Positions 40,466 to 49,676 of a stretch of 64,000 nt of DNA are shown here, piece by piece. The position numbers and the translations under genes are program-made. Origin of the DNA: Amycolatopsis alba DSM 44262 (GTDB lineage Bacteria; Actinomycetota; Actinomycetes; Mycobacteriales; Pseudonocardiaceae); contig NZ_KB913032.1 of NCBI RefSeq assembly GCF_000384215.1, positions 1,079,021-1,143,020 on the forward strand, given 5' to 3'. The number at the start of each line of letters is the position of its first letter. The stretch's first letter is position 1. The notes under the pieces were generated by a model that saw only the letters and a program-made list of their open reading frames with translations, did not search any database and was not told the origin of the DNA.

Positions 40466-41299
40466 GTGACCGCTTCGTCCCCTTCGGCACTGGACCTGAT
40501 GGACCAGTGGCAGCCTCCGCCCAAGAAACGCGGCCCTCGTGGCTGCGTGATGCTCGCGCTCCTGGTCGTGGGCGCTTTGGTGGCCGGTGCCGTCTGGGTC
40601 GTGGTCAGCCTCAACGACCGCGAGCCGGTCCCGGTCAAACCGGTGTTCACCGTTCCCGCGCTCTCTCCCGCGCCGCGTTCGGCGATCCCCGGCGACGCCG
40701 GACCGCTGCCCGCGGAGCCCGCGAAGGACGCCTGGATCGCGAAGGTGTCGGAGAACACGGACATCCCTTCGCGCGCACTGCGTGCCTACGTGAACGCGGC
40801 CGCGACGGCGCCCGCTCGCTGCGACATCACCTGGGCGACCATCGCCGGGATCGGCCGCACCGAGTCCCAGCACGCCCGGCACGACGGTTCCCGCGCCGGT
40901 GAGGACGGCGTCGTGACGCCCCCGATCATCGGTATCCCGCTCGACGGCTCCCCTGGGGTGATGGCGGTCGTCGACACCGACAAGGGCGCCCTCGACGGCG
41001 ACGCGAAGTGGGACCGCGCTGTCGGCCCGATGCAATTCCTGCCCGCCACCTGGAAGCGGTACGGCGTCCGTGCGAGCGACGACGGCGCCGCGCCGGACCC
41101 GCAGAACATCGACGACGCCGCGATGACCACGGCGCGGTACATGTGCGCACGGGGCGGCGATCTCGGCAAGCCGAACGGCTGGTGGACCGCGGTGCTGACG
41201 TACAACAACTCCACCCAGTACGGGCAGGAAGTGTTCAGCAACGCCGACGCCTACGGGAAGGCCGCGCTGAAGCCGGAACCGGCGCCGGCGCCGCGCTGA
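40466..41299 (+). CDS. Membrane-anchored lytic transglycosylase
   Basis: A 277-residue protein. A short cytoplasmic tail (DLMDQWQPPPKKRGPRG) precedes one membrane helix (about 28-50). A Pro-rich linker follows, then an SLT_2/MltB-like domain: PSRALRAYVNAAATAPARCDITWATIAGIGRTESQHAR with the catalytic Glu in RTES, AVGPMQFLPATWKRYG and NGWWTAVLTYNNS. It cleaves peptidoglycan glycan strands. GTG 40466 was chosen because the sequence before it is Ser/Arg-rich with no coding look; a start at 40400 is possible. Confidence 0.87.
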   Translation: MTASSPSALDLMDQWQPPPKKRGPRGCVMLALLVVGALVAGAVWVVVSLNDREPVPVKPVFTVPALSPAPRSAIPGDAGPLPAEPAKDAWIAKVSENTDIPSRALRAYVNAAATAPARCDITWATIAGIGRTESQHARHDGSRAGEDGVVTPPIIGIPLDGSPGVMAVVDTDKGALDGDAKWDRAVGPMQFLPATWKRYGVRASDDGAAPDPQNIDDAAMTTARYMCARGGDLGKPNGWWTAVLTYNNSTQYGQEVFSNADAYGKAALKPEPAPAPR

Positions 41300-41303
41300 A
41301 GTC

Positions 41304-42653
41304 TCAGGCTGGCAGCAACCTGGTGACCAGCCGGGTCAGCTGGTGCACGTTCCGGCATTCGTGCATCTCGACGACCTCCGCGTAGGCGTGCGCCTCGGAG
41401 TCCCCGGTGGACCAGAGCGCGACCCGCTCGGGGTTGAGCCAGTACGTATGCCTTGCCGCGGCGGCGATCCCGCGCACCGCGGCCAGGTTCGGGTCGCCGC
41501 CATTGGTGCGGGCGTCCCCGAGGATGAGCATGGATGTCTTGGGCCCCACGGCATCCGCGTACCGCTCGACGAATTCGCCGAGCGCGTGCCCGTAGTCGCT
41601 GTGCCCGTCCCAGCGCGTCAGCTCGGCGTCGGCGAGGATGCGCGCGCCGAGGTCCTCCGGGTCGGCGGCGCCGGTGTCGACGAGGTGGGTAATCTCGTCG
41701 CACGCGTCGATGAACGCGAACACCCGCACCTTGCTGAACTGGTCGCGCAGGGCCTGCACCAGCAGCATGGTGAAGTTCGCGAAGCCGGCCACCGACCCCG
41801 ACATGTCGCACAGCAGCACGATTTCCGGCCTTCCCGGCCGGTGCCGCCGGTACGACGGCCGCATCGGGACGCCGCCGGTGGACAGTGACCGCCGCAGCGT
41901 CCGGCGCAGGTCGATCTGCCCGCGCGCGTGCCGCCGTCGCCGGGCGGCCAGGCGGGTGGCGAGCTTGCGCGACAACGGTTGCACGACCCGGCGGAGTTCG
42001 GCGAGTTGCGCGCGGCTGGCGAGCAGGAAGTCGACGCGGTCGGCGGCCGGCGGGACGGCGTGCCGCGAAACCCTTTCCCTGCCACGGACTTCCGCCACCC
42101 GGCGGCGTGCTTCGGTCCGCACGAGCCCACGGAAGCCTTCGACGCGGCGCCGGACATCGTCGCGATCCAGCCTGTCGGTGAACTCCTCGGGCACGCCGGC
42201 ACGGATGGCTTCGAGCACGCGCACCACGAGCGTTTGCGGTTGCAGGCGTTCGAGTGTCTGGTGGGCCGACCAGCCGCCGGTGCCCGCGGTGCCGCCGTAC
42301 TGCCCCAGCATGTCGACGGCGAGCCCGGCCAGCTGGGTCAGATCCGTCTGGTCGTTCGCGGCGAGCGCGGTGGCGAGCCGGTCGCGCAGCGCGGCGAGGT
42401 CGTCGACGGGGTCCTGCGACGGCGCTCCGACGCCGAGCGGGAAGTAGATGTCGAACGTCGCGTCGAACACCGCGCGCTGACCGCCGCGCCGGACCAGCGC
42501 CGCCGCGAGCCCTTCCCGCATCTGCTCTCGGGAGGCAAGGCCCAGCACCTCGAGTGCCGCGGCGGCGTCGACCGTTTCGCTGGGACCACACGGGATTCCG
42601 TGTTCCCGCAACGCTTCCACGAACTCGACGAGCCTGCCCGGCACGCCGCTCAC
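41304..42653 (-). CDS. VWA domain protein, CoxE-like
   Basis: A 449-residue CoxE-type protein. The N-terminal region (VEFVEALREHGIPCGPSETVDAAAALEVLGL) is typical of the family. The VWA domain has a MIDAS motif in VLLCDMSGSVAGFANF (DxSxS, about 278-282), and SMLILGDARTNGGDPNL holds the later metal Asp. It partners a MoxR ATPase as a chaperone or metal-insertion complex. In the coxD-coxE system this helps mature molybdenum CO dehydrogenase. GTG 42653 overlaps the MoxR stop (GTGA). Confidence 0.87.
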   Translation of the reverse strand: MSGVPGRLVEFVEALREHGIPCGPSETVDAAAALEVLGLASREQMREGLAAALVRRGGQRAVFDATFDIYFPLGVGAPSQDPVDDLAALRDRLATALAANDQTDLTQLAGLAVDMLGQYGGTAGTGGWSAHQTLERLQPQTLVVRVLEAIRAGVPEEFTDRLDRDDVRRRVEGFRGLVRTEARRRVAEVRGRERVSRHAVPPAADRVDFLLASRAQLAELRRVVQPLSRKLATRLAARRRRHARGQIDLRRTLRRSLSTGGVPMRPSYRRHRPGRPEIVLLCDMSGSVAGFANFTMLLVQALRDQFSKVRVFAFIDACDEITHLVDTGAADPEDLGARILADAELTRWDGHSDYGHALGEFVERYADAVGPKTSMLILGDARTNGGDPNLAAVRGIAAAARHTYWLNPERVALWSTGDSEAHAYAEVVEMHECRNVHQLTRLVTRLLPA

Positions 42654-43531
42654 GAGTCGAGGACCTTGCCGAGCTCCAGCCGCGCGTCCGCTTTCACGAT
42701 GTCGTCCTGGTGCTTGAGGATGACGCCGAGGCTGGCGCGGACGACGTCCTCGCCGAGGCTGTCCGCGCCGAGCGCCAGCAGGGTCCTCGCCCAGTCGATG
42801 GTTTCGGCGACCGACGGTGCCTTCCGCAGTTCCATCGCCCGCAGCGCGGTGATCACCTTGACCACGGACGCGGCGAGCGCGTCGTCGACACCCGGCACCT
42901 TGAGCCGCACGATGCGCTGTTCCAGTGTCGCGTCGGGGAAATCGATGTGCAGGAAGAGACAACGCCGCCGGAGCGCCTCGGAGAGTTCACGGGTCGCGTT
43001 GGAGGTCAGCACCACGAACGGCTTGCGGACGGCGGTGATCGTGCCGAGTTCCGGGACGGTGATCTGGAAGTCGCCGAGCACCTCCAGCAGGAGCCCCTCG
43101 ATCTCGACGTCGGCCTTGTCGGTCTCGTCGATGAGCAGAACGGTCGGCTCGTCGCCCTTGATGGCCGTCAGCAGCGGCCGGGCCAGCAGGAACTCTTCGC
43201 CGAAGATGTCGTTGCGGGCTTCGTCCCACGTCTCGTCTTTGCCCGCGGTGATCCGGAGAAGCTGCTTCGCGTGGTTCCACTCGTACAGCGCGCGGGACTC
43301 GTCGACACCCTCGTAGCACTGCAACCGCACGAGCCGGGAGCCGCTCGCTTCCGCGACCGCCTTCGCCAGTTCGGTCTTGCCGACCCCCGCGGGGCCCTCG
43401 ATCAGCAACGGCTTGCCGAGGGCGTCCGCGAGGAACACCGTGGTGGCGACGGCCGCCGAAGCCAGGTAGCCGGTGTCGGCGAGCTTCGCCGTCACGTCTT
43501 CGACGGATGTGAAGTACCCGGTCCCAGCCAC
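42650..43531 (-). CDS. MoxR-family AAA ATPase, CoxD-like
   Basis: A 293-residue AAA+ protein. Walker A is IEGPAGVGKTELAKAV (about 43-58); Walker B is VLLIDETDKADVEIE; sensor 1 is VLTSNATRELSEALRRRC. Length and partner match CoxD, the MoxR protein that helps build the Mo-Cu site of CO dehydrogenase. A two-subunit molybdenum hydroxylase lies 8 kb away (51380-54099), but there is no direct operon link. GTG 43531 has GGAGG upstream. Co-translated with the VWA gene. Confidence 0.9.
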   Translation of the reverse strand: MAGTGYFTSVEDVTAKLADTGYLASAAVATTVFLADALGKPLLIEGPAGVGKTELAKAVAEASGSRLVRLQCYEGVDESRALYEWNHAKQLLRITAGKDETWDEARNDIFGEEFLLARPLLTAIKGDEPTVLLIDETDKADVEIEGLLLEVLGDFQITVPELGTITAVRKPFVVLTSNATRELSEALRRRCLFLHIDFPDATLEQRIVRLKVPGVDDALAASVVKVITALRAMELRKAPSVAETIDWARTLLALGADSLGEDVVRASLGVILKHQDDIVKADARLELGKVLDS

Positions 43532-43552
43532 GCGGCCTCCCAGCTCGATCGC

Positions 43553-44998
43553 CTACCCGGCCGACTCTACGTCGCGGATCCGCTTGGGCAGCAGGAACCC
43601 GACCGCGAAGGTGAGCAGCACCATCACCGCGACCACCCAGAACGTCCGCTGGGCGGCGTCGGTCGGGCCCGCGGTGCCCGCGTCGAAGAACACCGTGCCC
43701 AGCAACGCCATCCCCAGCGCGCCACCGACCTGCTGAAGCGACGTCAGCGCGCCCGACGCCGATCCGGCCTCCGACGGTTCCACTCCGGACAACGCGATCT
43801 CGAAGTACGGCCCCATGATCAGCCCGGATCCGACCCCGACCACCAGCAGCGCCGGGGCGAGCTGCCACGGGCCGGTCTCCGGGCCAAGGATCAGCAGCAG
43901 CGCGACCACGCCGGCGGCCATGATCAGCGCGCCGGTGTGCAGCACCTTGCGGCCGTGTTTGCGAACGGCCTGCACCAGGCCCATCCCGACGATCATGCCC
44001 AGCGACATCGGCACCCCGGACAGCCCGGCCTTGAGCGGCGAGAAACCGAGCCCGAGCTGCAGGTACAGCGCGAACACGAAGCCGAATCCGGAGAACGCCG
44101 CGAAGTAGATCGTGCCGGTCGCCATCCCGGCGAGGAAGCTGCGCTTGCGGAACAGGCCGGGCTCGACCAGCGGGTCACCACCGCGGCGGCTCTTGCGCTT
44201 CTCGAACCACGCGAACACCCCGAACACCACGACCGCGGCGGCCATCATCGCGAAAATCCACAGCGGCCAGCCGTATTCCCGCCCCTGTACCAGCGGGAAG
44301 ACGATCAGCAGGGCACCGGTCGTGGCGAGCAGCGCGCCGGGGATGTCGAGCTTGAGCGAACCGCCGGGACGCGACTCGGGCAGGAACTTCAGCGCGGCGG
44401 CCACGGCCAGCGCGCCGATCGGGAGATTGATCAGGAAGATCATCCGCCAGCCGGTGCCGAAGAGGTCGGCGTCGACCAGCCAGCCCGCGAGGATCGGGCC
44501 GCCGACCGCGGCGAGCCCCATCACCGGGCCGAACATGCCGAACGCGGACTGCAGTTCCTTGCCCGCGAACATCTCCTTCATCATGCCGAGGCCCTGCGGG
44601 ACCATCGCGGCGCCGAACAGGCCCTGCACCACCCGCGCGGCGATGAGCATCTCGGGACTCACCGCGACCGCGCAGAGCAGCGAACCGGCGACGAAGCCGA
44701 TCGCGCCGATCAGGAACATGCGCTTGCGGCCGAAGATGTCGCCGAGCCGGCCGCCGGTGAGCAGGCCGGACACCATCGCGAGGGTGTACGCGACGCCGAG
44801 CCACTGGATCATCGACGTGCCGCCGCCGAGCGAGGCCCGCATGACCGGCCCCGCGATGCTCGTGACCGTCATGTCGAGCAGTTCCATCACCGAGCCGGTC
44901 AGGATCACGAACAGCGCGGGCCACCGCCAGCGGTACGGCTTCGGCTCGAGCGCGTTTTCCGAGGTCGCAGCGCTCGGGGTGTCCAGTGTCATCGTCAT
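43553..44998 (-). CDS. 14-helix MFS drug exporter (EmrB/QacA type)
   Basis: A 481-residue MFS protein of the DHA2 group. Motif A is GGRLGDIFGRKRMFLIG; motif C-like AAVGGPILAGWLVDADLFGTGWRMIFLINLPIGALAV is characteristic of drug:H+ antiporters. About 14 membrane helices. LDMTVTSIAGPVMRASLGGG is the family N-terminal signature. ATG 44998 or the in-frame ATG 44992 may be used. It is divergent from a WYL regulator 62 nt away, a likely controller. Substrate unknown. Confidence 0.9.
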   Translation of the reverse strand: MTMTLDTPSAATSENALEPKPYRWRWPALFVILTGSVMELLDMTVTSIAGPVMRASLGGGTSMIQWLGVAYTLAMVSGLLTGGRLGDIFGRKRMFLIGAIGFVAGSLLCAVAVSPEMLIAARVVQGLFGAAMVPQGLGMMKEMFAGKELQSAFGMFGPVMGLAAVGGPILAGWLVDADLFGTGWRMIFLINLPIGALAVAAALKFLPESRPGGSLKLDIPGALLATTGALLIVFPLVQGREYGWPLWIFAMMAAAVVVFGVFAWFEKRKSRRGGDPLVEPGLFRKRSFLAGMATGTIYFAAFSGFGFVFALYLQLGLGFSPLKAGLSGVPMSLGMIVGMGLVQAVRKHGRKVLHTGALIMAAGVVALLLILGPETGPWQLAPALLVVGVGSGLIMGPYFEIALSGVEPSEAGSASGALTSLQQVGGALGMALLGTVFFDAGTAGPTDAAQRTFWVVAVMVLLTFAVGFLLPKRIRDVESAG

Positions 44999-45060
44999 GG
45001 GATCAACGCTAAAGTCAATTCCGGCCACTTTCTGACCGGAATCGGAGCGAATCTGGATCC

Positions 45061-46041
45061 ATGGCGAACACGAGTGCGCGGATGCTGCGATTGCTGTCCC
45101 TTCTGCAGACACACCGCTTCTGGTCGGGGATCGAACTGAGCGACAAGCTCGAAGTGAGCGAGCGGACGCTACGGCGTGACGTCGAGCGCCTGCGCGAGCT
45201 GGGCTATCCGGTCAACGCGAGCCGCGGCGTCGCGGGCGGCTACCAGCTGAGGTCGGGCACGGTCATGCCGCCGCTGCTGCTGGACGACGAGGAGGCCGTG
45301 GCGATCGCGGTCGGCCTGCGGACGGCGGCGGGCGGTTCGGTGGAGGGCATCGAGGAGACGTCGGTCCGGGCGCTGACGAAGGTCGTCCAGGTGATGCCGC
45401 CCCGGCTGCGCAGGCGCGTCGACGCCCTCCAGGCGTACACGACACCCGCCGCCGTCACCGGTCCACGGGTCAACGCCGCCAGCCTGACGGTGATCGCGCA
45501 GGCCTGCCGGGACGACGAGCGGCTGAAGTTCGACTACGCGGCGCGCGGCGGCGAGGAGTCCGCGCGGCTGGTCGAGCCGCATCGGCTCGTCTCACTCGGA
45601 CGGCGCTGGTATCTGGTGGCGTGGGACCTCGACAGGGCGGACTGGCGCACCTTCCGCGTCGACAGGCTCAGCGAGCCGAGGACGACCGGCGCCCGCTACC
45701 GGCCGCGCGAGATCCCCGGCGGGGACGCGGTGAAGTTCGTCGAGGCCCAGATCAAGGCCAGGCCGACCACGCACACGCTGGTCGTCCGGGTCGAGGCGCC
45801 GAAAGCACGGGTCGAGGCGGCGGTGCGGTACGTCGGCGGCATGCTCGAAGCGATCGACGAGACGTCCTGCTGCCTGACGATGAACGTCGACACCTTCGAC
45901 TGGCCCGTGCTGATCCTCGCCGCCATCGGGGCGCCCTTCGAGGTCGAGGCGCCTTCGGCGTTCAAAGATCACCTCGGCACCGTCGCCAGTCTCTTCTCCC
46001 GTGCGTCCGGAGACGGAAACGCAAGCGGCGGTGAAGGGTGA
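45061..46041 (+). CDS. WYL-domain transcriptional regulator
   Basis: A 326-residue YafY/WYL protein. A DeoR-type HTH is at about 5-55 (RMLRLLSLLQTHRFWSGIELSDKLEVSERTLRRDVERLRELGYPV). The WYL domain is at about 150-220 (RLVEPHRLVSLGRRWYLVAWDLDRADWRTFRVDRL) and a WCX-like C-terminal domain follows. WYL proteins bind nucleotides or ssDNA as ligands. It is divergent from the MFS exporter and probably controls it. Its stop codon lies inside the terminator stem. Confidence 0.92.
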   Translation: MANTSARMLRLLSLLQTHRFWSGIELSDKLEVSERTLRRDVERLRELGYPVNASRGVAGGYQLRSGTVMPPLLLDDEEAVAIAVGLRTAAGGSVEGIEETSVRALTKVVQVMPPRLRRRVDALQAYTTPAAVTGPRVNAASLTVIAQACRDDERLKFDYAARGGEESARLVEPHRLVSLGRRWYLVAWDLDRADWRTFRVDRLSEPRTTGARYRPREIPGGDAVKFVEAQIKARPTTHTLVVRVEAPKARVEAAVRYVGGMLEAIDETSCCLTMNVDTFDWPVLILAAIGAPFEVEAPSAFKDHLGTVASLFSRASGDGNASGGEG

Positions 46042-46065
46042 GGACCCTTCACCGCCACTCGCGTT
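46018..46065. terminator. Long hairpin between WYL and DUF6355 genes
   Basis: A 22-bp stem with two mismatches (46018-46039 with 46044-46065) has a GAGG loop; the inner 13 bp are perfect. It includes the WYL stop codon and lies between convergent genes. There is no T-run. Likely bidirectional terminator. Confidence 0.75.
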
Positions 46066-46105
46066 CGACTCAGTCGTGTCCGGACAGCCCCTGAGGGGCG
46101 TCAGG

Positions 46106-46414
46106 TCAGCAGAGACCCGTGTACCACGCGTTGTCGGCGTTGTAGCCGAGCTTGGTGATACCCGGCGTGACGCAGAGGTCCTCGTCGCTGCCGACGTTGT
46201 AGGTCACGTGGATCGAGACGTTGGTCGGGCCGCAGTGGTTGTAGTAGCTGATCAGGCCCTGCTCGTAGTAGCCGCACACGGCCATCGTTCCCAGGTCGCC
46301 CTGGGGAGTGGCCTCCGCGGCGGACGCGGTCGTGGCGGCGCCGAACATCAGCGCGCCCGCCGAGGCGGCGACCGACGCGGCGACGGCGGCCCTGGTGGCG
46401 ATCTGCTTCAACAT
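46106..46414 (-). CDS. Secreted DUF6355-like small protein
   Basis: A 102-residue exported protein. The signal peptide is residues 1-33 (QIATRAAVAASVAASAGALMFGAATTASA). The mature ~65 residues hold four Cys (AVCGYYEQGLISYYNHCGP, DEDLCVTPGITKLGY, and the terminal GLC), suited to two disulphides. From memory this Cys pattern matches DUF6355, linked by name to natural product loci. Function unknown. ATG 46414 has GGAGGGA 6 nt upstream. Confidence 0.78.
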   Translation of the reverse strand: MLKQIATRAAVAASVAASAGALMFGAATTASAAEATPQGDLGTMAVCGYYEQGLISYYNHCGPTNVSIHVTYNVGSDEDLCVTPGITKLGYNADNAWYTGLC

Positions 46415-46606
46415 GGCTGTTCCCTCCAGATTGGTTTTCCCGAGTCCGAGCAATTCCGGAAAGACCCTTTCCCAAATGAGCGTGCGGGGACTATTCCGCC
46501 CATCGGGAGGGGGTCGGTATTTCCTGCCGGTTCCGGTCGGACCTCTCAAAACTTATGAATTCGGCGCGCGAGTGACAAGCCCTTTCACTACTGCTTGAAA
46601 CCGCGA

Positions 46607-47584
46607 TCACGGCCGGAGCAATGCGGAACCTCTTCGCGAGATCCGGTGTACCGCCGCGCCGTTCGTCCGTGCCGTCTGCACCAGGCCCGCGTTGCGCAGC
46701 ACGGTCGTGTGCTGGCTGGCGCCGGCGAGGGAGATGCCGAGCGCATTGGCGAGATCAGTGGTGTTGACCTGCGGCAGATCGGCGATCGTCCGCAGCACGG
46801 TGGCCCTGGTCCGGCCGAGCAGGGCGGTCAGCGAGCGGGCACGCATCGCCTCCTCGTCCGTGGTCGCCGACCAGCCCGGCGACCGTTCGACGGGGTAGAC
46901 CAGCATGGGTGTGGCGGAGTCGCCGGAGAGCGTCGTGATGGGACCGCCCCAGCAGAAGAACGACGGCGCCAGGACGAGACCGCGGCCGTCGAGGTGCAGA
47001 TCCTGGTCGACGGGATAGTCGACCTCGAGCACCGGCGACCGCCACCGGACGGCGGGGTGCAGCCCGGCGAGGACTGCCTCGAAGCCGACGGAGGCGACGA
47101 CATCCGCCCTGCTCCGCCGGTCCAGCTCGACGTGGTGGCGGATACCCGGCCAGAACGGCTCGATGGCCTCGCGGTGGTACGCGCGCAAGGCGGCGGCCAG
47201 CCGTCTCAGCGACTCCACCTCGCCGTCGGCGATCCCGGCCACCCAGGTCGGCAGCACCCGGTGCCGGGCGAGTTCGGCGATGTCGGTCTTCAACCTCGTC
47301 CTCGTGGTACCGAGGAGCAGGTCGATCCCGGTCTCCAGATCGGGGATGTCGCCGGACGGCGTGAGGAAGTCCGGCGAGTAGCCCGTGGGTCTCGCCAGCG
47401 CGGTGAGCAGCCCCGTGCTCGACGGCAGCCGAGGCCGCAGCTTCCGCCGCCAACCGCCGAAAACCGGCTGGTCCTGATCGGTCTGGACCAGATGAAGGCT
47501 CAGCAGGATCTCCCACATCCGATGTGGTTCGGCCAGTAGCCGGATCCTGAGCAGATCATCCGTGGAAAAGTATATGCGCAGCAT
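46607..47584 (-). CDS. DUF5937/ArsR-type HTH regulator
   Basis: A 325-residue protein. The N-terminal ~230 residues are the DUF5937-type domain (MLRIYFSTDDLLRIRLLAEPHRMWEILLSLHLVQ). The C-terminal ArsR-like winged helix is at about 255-320 (RARSLTALLGRTRATVLRTIADLPQVNTTDLANALGISLAGASQHTTVLRNAGLVQT). This HTH-last layout is common in actinomycetes and its ligands are unknown. It is divergent from the aldo/keto reductase, with an inverted repeat (47665-47699) between them. Confidence 0.83.
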   Translation of the reverse strand: MLRIYFSTDDLLRIRLLAEPHRMWEILLSLHLVQTDQDQPVFGGWRRKLRPRLPSSTGLLTALARPTGYSPDFLTPSGDIPDLETGIDLLLGTTRTRLKTDIAELARHRVLPTWVAGIADGEVESLRRLAAALRAYHREAIEPFWPGIRHHVELDRRSRADVVASVGFEAVLAGLHPAVRWRSPVLEVDYPVDQDLHLDGRGLVLAPSFFCWGGPITTLSGDSATPMLVYPVERSPGWSATTDEEAMRARSLTALLGRTRATVLRTIADLPQVNTTDLANALGISLAGASQHTTVLRNAGLVQTARTNGAAVHRISRRGSALLRP

Positions 47585-47664
47585 TAATGGAACCCCCAGT
47601 TTGTTCCGTTACCTTCGCAGGATAGCCCCTTTACCCGGTCCGACCACCCACCCATTCCGGTATT

Positions 47665-47699
47665 GCCCGACTAGTTCGAATCTCTTCGAACTAGCGGGC
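47665..47699. promoter_or_regulatory. Inverted repeat between DUF5937 regulator and aldo/keto reductase genes
   Basis: CTAGTTCGAA (47671-47680) and TTCGAACTAG (47685-47694) are perfect 10-bp arms around TCTC. Flanking GCCCG (47665-47669) and CGGGC (47695-47699) extend the stem with one bulged A. It could be an operator for the divergent regulator or a terminator for a small RNA. Confidence 0.55.
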
Positions 47700-47773
47700 T
47701 TCCGTTAGCCGTGCCCGGCCGGGAAGCGAGATGTCACATTCGGCGGCGCTCTTCCTCGGGCTAGCATCGGGCT

Positions 47774-48808
47774 GTGAGCACCTACGTCGCGGCCGAGGGC
47801 CGGTACGAGAGCATCCCCTATCGCCGCACCGGGCGCAGCGGCCTGAAGCTGCCCGCGATCTCGCTGGGCCTGTGGCACAACTTCGGGAACGACAAGCCGC
47901 TGGGCACGCAGCGGGACATCGCGCGGCGCGCGTTCGACCTGGGCATCACCCATTTCGACCTCGCCAACAACTACGGCCCGCCCTACGGCTCGGCCGAGGA
48001 GAACTTCGGCAGGCTGCTGGCCTCGGACTTCAAGCCGTACCGCGACGAGCTGGTGGTCTCGACCAAGGCGGGCTACGACATGTGGCCGGGCCCGTACGGC
48101 GAATGGGGTTCGCGCAAGTACCTGCTGTCCTCTTTGGACCAGTCGCTCGGCCGGATGGGCCTGGACTACGTCGACATCTTCTACTCGCACCGCTTCGATC
48201 CCGAGACACCGCTCGAGGAGACCGTCGGCGCGCTCGACACCGCCGTCCGCTCCGGGCGCGCGCTGTACGTCGGCATCTCGTCGTACTCGTCGGAGAAGAC
48301 CGCCGAGGCCGCGCGGCTGCTGCGGGAGCTGGGCACGCCGCTGCTGATCCACCAGCCGTCGTACTCGATGTTCAACCGCTGGCTCGAAGGCGACAAGCTG
48401 CTCGACACGCTCGAAGCCGAAGGCGCGGGCTGTATCGCCTTCTCACCGCTGGCGCAGGGCCTGCTGACCAGCCGCTACCTCGACGGCGTTCCGGAGAATT
48501 CCCGCGCGGCGCAAGGGAAGTCACTCAACCCGGACACGATCACCGAGAACACCGTCGGCAAGATCCGGGCGCTGAACGAGATCGCCCAGCGGCGTGGTCA
48601 GACGCTGGCGCAGCTCGCGCTGGCGTGGGGCCTGCGCGACCCGCGGATGACGTCGGTGCTGATCGGCGCGAGCAGCGTCGCCCAGCTGGAGGACAACGTC
48701 GGCGCGCTGAAGAACCTGCACTTCACCCACGAAGAGCTGGCCGAGATCGACCGCTACGCCACCGAGGCCGACATCAACCTGTGGAAGCGGTCGACCGACG
48801 CCGGATAG
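47774..48808 (+). CDS. Aldo/keto reductase (YghZ/MgrA type)
   Basis: A 344-residue NADPH-dependent reductase. Catalytic tetrad segments: Asp-Tyr in HFDLANNYGPPYGSAE, Lys in VVSTKAGYDMWPG, His in IFYSHRFDPETPLEE. NADP contacts are in LIGASSVAQLEDN. The extended loop MWPGPYGEWGSRKYLLSSLDQSL identifies the YghZ/L-glyceraldehyde-3-phosphate reductase group. A TAGCAT box ends 6 nt before GTG 47774, predicting a leaderless mRNA. The divergent DUF5937 regulator may control it. Confidence 0.93.
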   Translation: MSTYVAAEGRYESIPYRRTGRSGLKLPAISLGLWHNFGNDKPLGTQRDIARRAFDLGITHFDLANNYGPPYGSAEENFGRLLASDFKPYRDELVVSTKAGYDMWPGPYGEWGSRKYLLSSLDQSLGRMGLDYVDIFYSHRFDPETPLEETVGALDTAVRSGRALYVGISSYSSEKTAEAARLLRELGTPLLIHQPSYSMFNRWLEGDKLLDTLEAEGAGCIAFSPLAQGLLTSRYLDGVPENSRAAQGKSLNPDTITENTVGKIRALNEIAQRRGQTLAQLALAWGLRDPRMTSVLIGASSVAQLEDNVGALKNLHFTHEELAEIDRYATEADINLWKRSTDAG

Positions 48809-48864
48809 GGTCCGGGTCGCGAAATCGCGTTGCCCCGGCGGGCGGCGGGACCGAGACTGCGGAC

Positions 48865-49623
48865 ATGACGTTCGAAGATCAGCTCACCGAAGGAGCGGCC
48901 GTCCCGGTCGAAGGCTGGGACTTCTCGTGGTTCGAAAGCCGGGCCACGGAGGAACGGCCGCCGTGGGGGTACTCGCGGCTGCTCGGCGAACGGATGGCGG
49001 CGGCTTCGGCGGGGCTGGACCTGCAGACCGGCGGCGGCGAGGTGCTCGCGGGCATCCCGAAACCGCCGCCGGTCCTCGCCGCCACCGAAGGCTGGCCACC
49101 GAACGTCGAGGTCGCGCGGAGAACCCTCGCACCACTGGGCGGTGAGGTGGCGGAGGCGGAGTACGACGCGCCTCTGCCGTTCCCCGACGAGTCCTTCGAC
49201 CTGGTGAGCAGCCGTCATCCGATCGAGAATCCGTGGCGGGAGATCGCCCGCGTGCTGCGGCCGGGCGGAACCTTCCTGTCGCAACAGATCGGCGCCGGCA
49301 CCGTCCGCGAGCTGAAGGAGTTCTTCCTCGGCCCGCAGGACTACGGCGACTGGACGCCGGAAGTGCTGCGCGTCGAGGCGGAGGCCGTCGGGCTGCGGGT
49401 GGAGCGGCTCGAACCGGCGAAACTGCGGATGGAGTTCTTCGATCTCGCGGCCGTCGTCCATTTCCTCCGGAAGGTGATCTGGATCGTGCCGGGGTTCGAA
49501 GTGGACAAGTACCGCGACAGACTCACGGAACTCCATCGGCTGATCGAGACCGACGGGAAGTTCGTCGCCCATTCCCGGCGAGTGCTGGTGGAGGCCGTCA
49601 AGCCTGGCCACACCTTCGGGTGA
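48865..49623 (+). CDS. SAM-dependent methyltransferase-like protein
   Basis: A 252-residue protein. The core is a reduced methyltransferase fold: VLAATEGWPPNVEVARRTLAP, FPDESFDLVSSRHPIENPWREIARVLRPGGTFLSQQIG. The first Gly-rich loop is replaced by LDLQTGGGEVLAGIPKPPP, so SAM binding is possible but less standard. The C-terminal part (VVHFLRKVIWIVPGFEVDKYRDRLTELH) resembles actinobacterial methyltransferases acting on small metabolites. Substrate unknown. ATG 48865 is 57 nt after the reductase, so they may be co-transcribed. Confidence 0.82.
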   Translation: MTFEDQLTEGAAVPVEGWDFSWFESRATEERPPWGYSRLLGERMAAASAGLDLQTGGGEVLAGIPKPPPVLAATEGWPPNVEVARRTLAPLGGEVAEAEYDAPLPFPDESFDLVSSRHPIENPWREIARVLRPGGTFLSQQIGAGTVRELKEFFLGPQDYGDWTPEVLRVEAEAVGLRVERLEPAKLRMEFFDLAAVVHFLRKVIWIVPGFEVDKYRDRLTELHRLIETDGKFVAHSRRVLVEAVKPGHTFG

Positions 49624-49676
49624 TCGCCGCCGGGAGATCTTGAGCAGGGCCGCTCGCGGGTGCGATACCTGCGGGC

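Noticed and set aside
42254..45139. A 961-codon + strand frame opposite the VWA, MoxR and MFS genes
   Set aside because: Arg/Gln/His-rich low-complexity translation spanning three real genes on the other strand; a GC-bias artefact.
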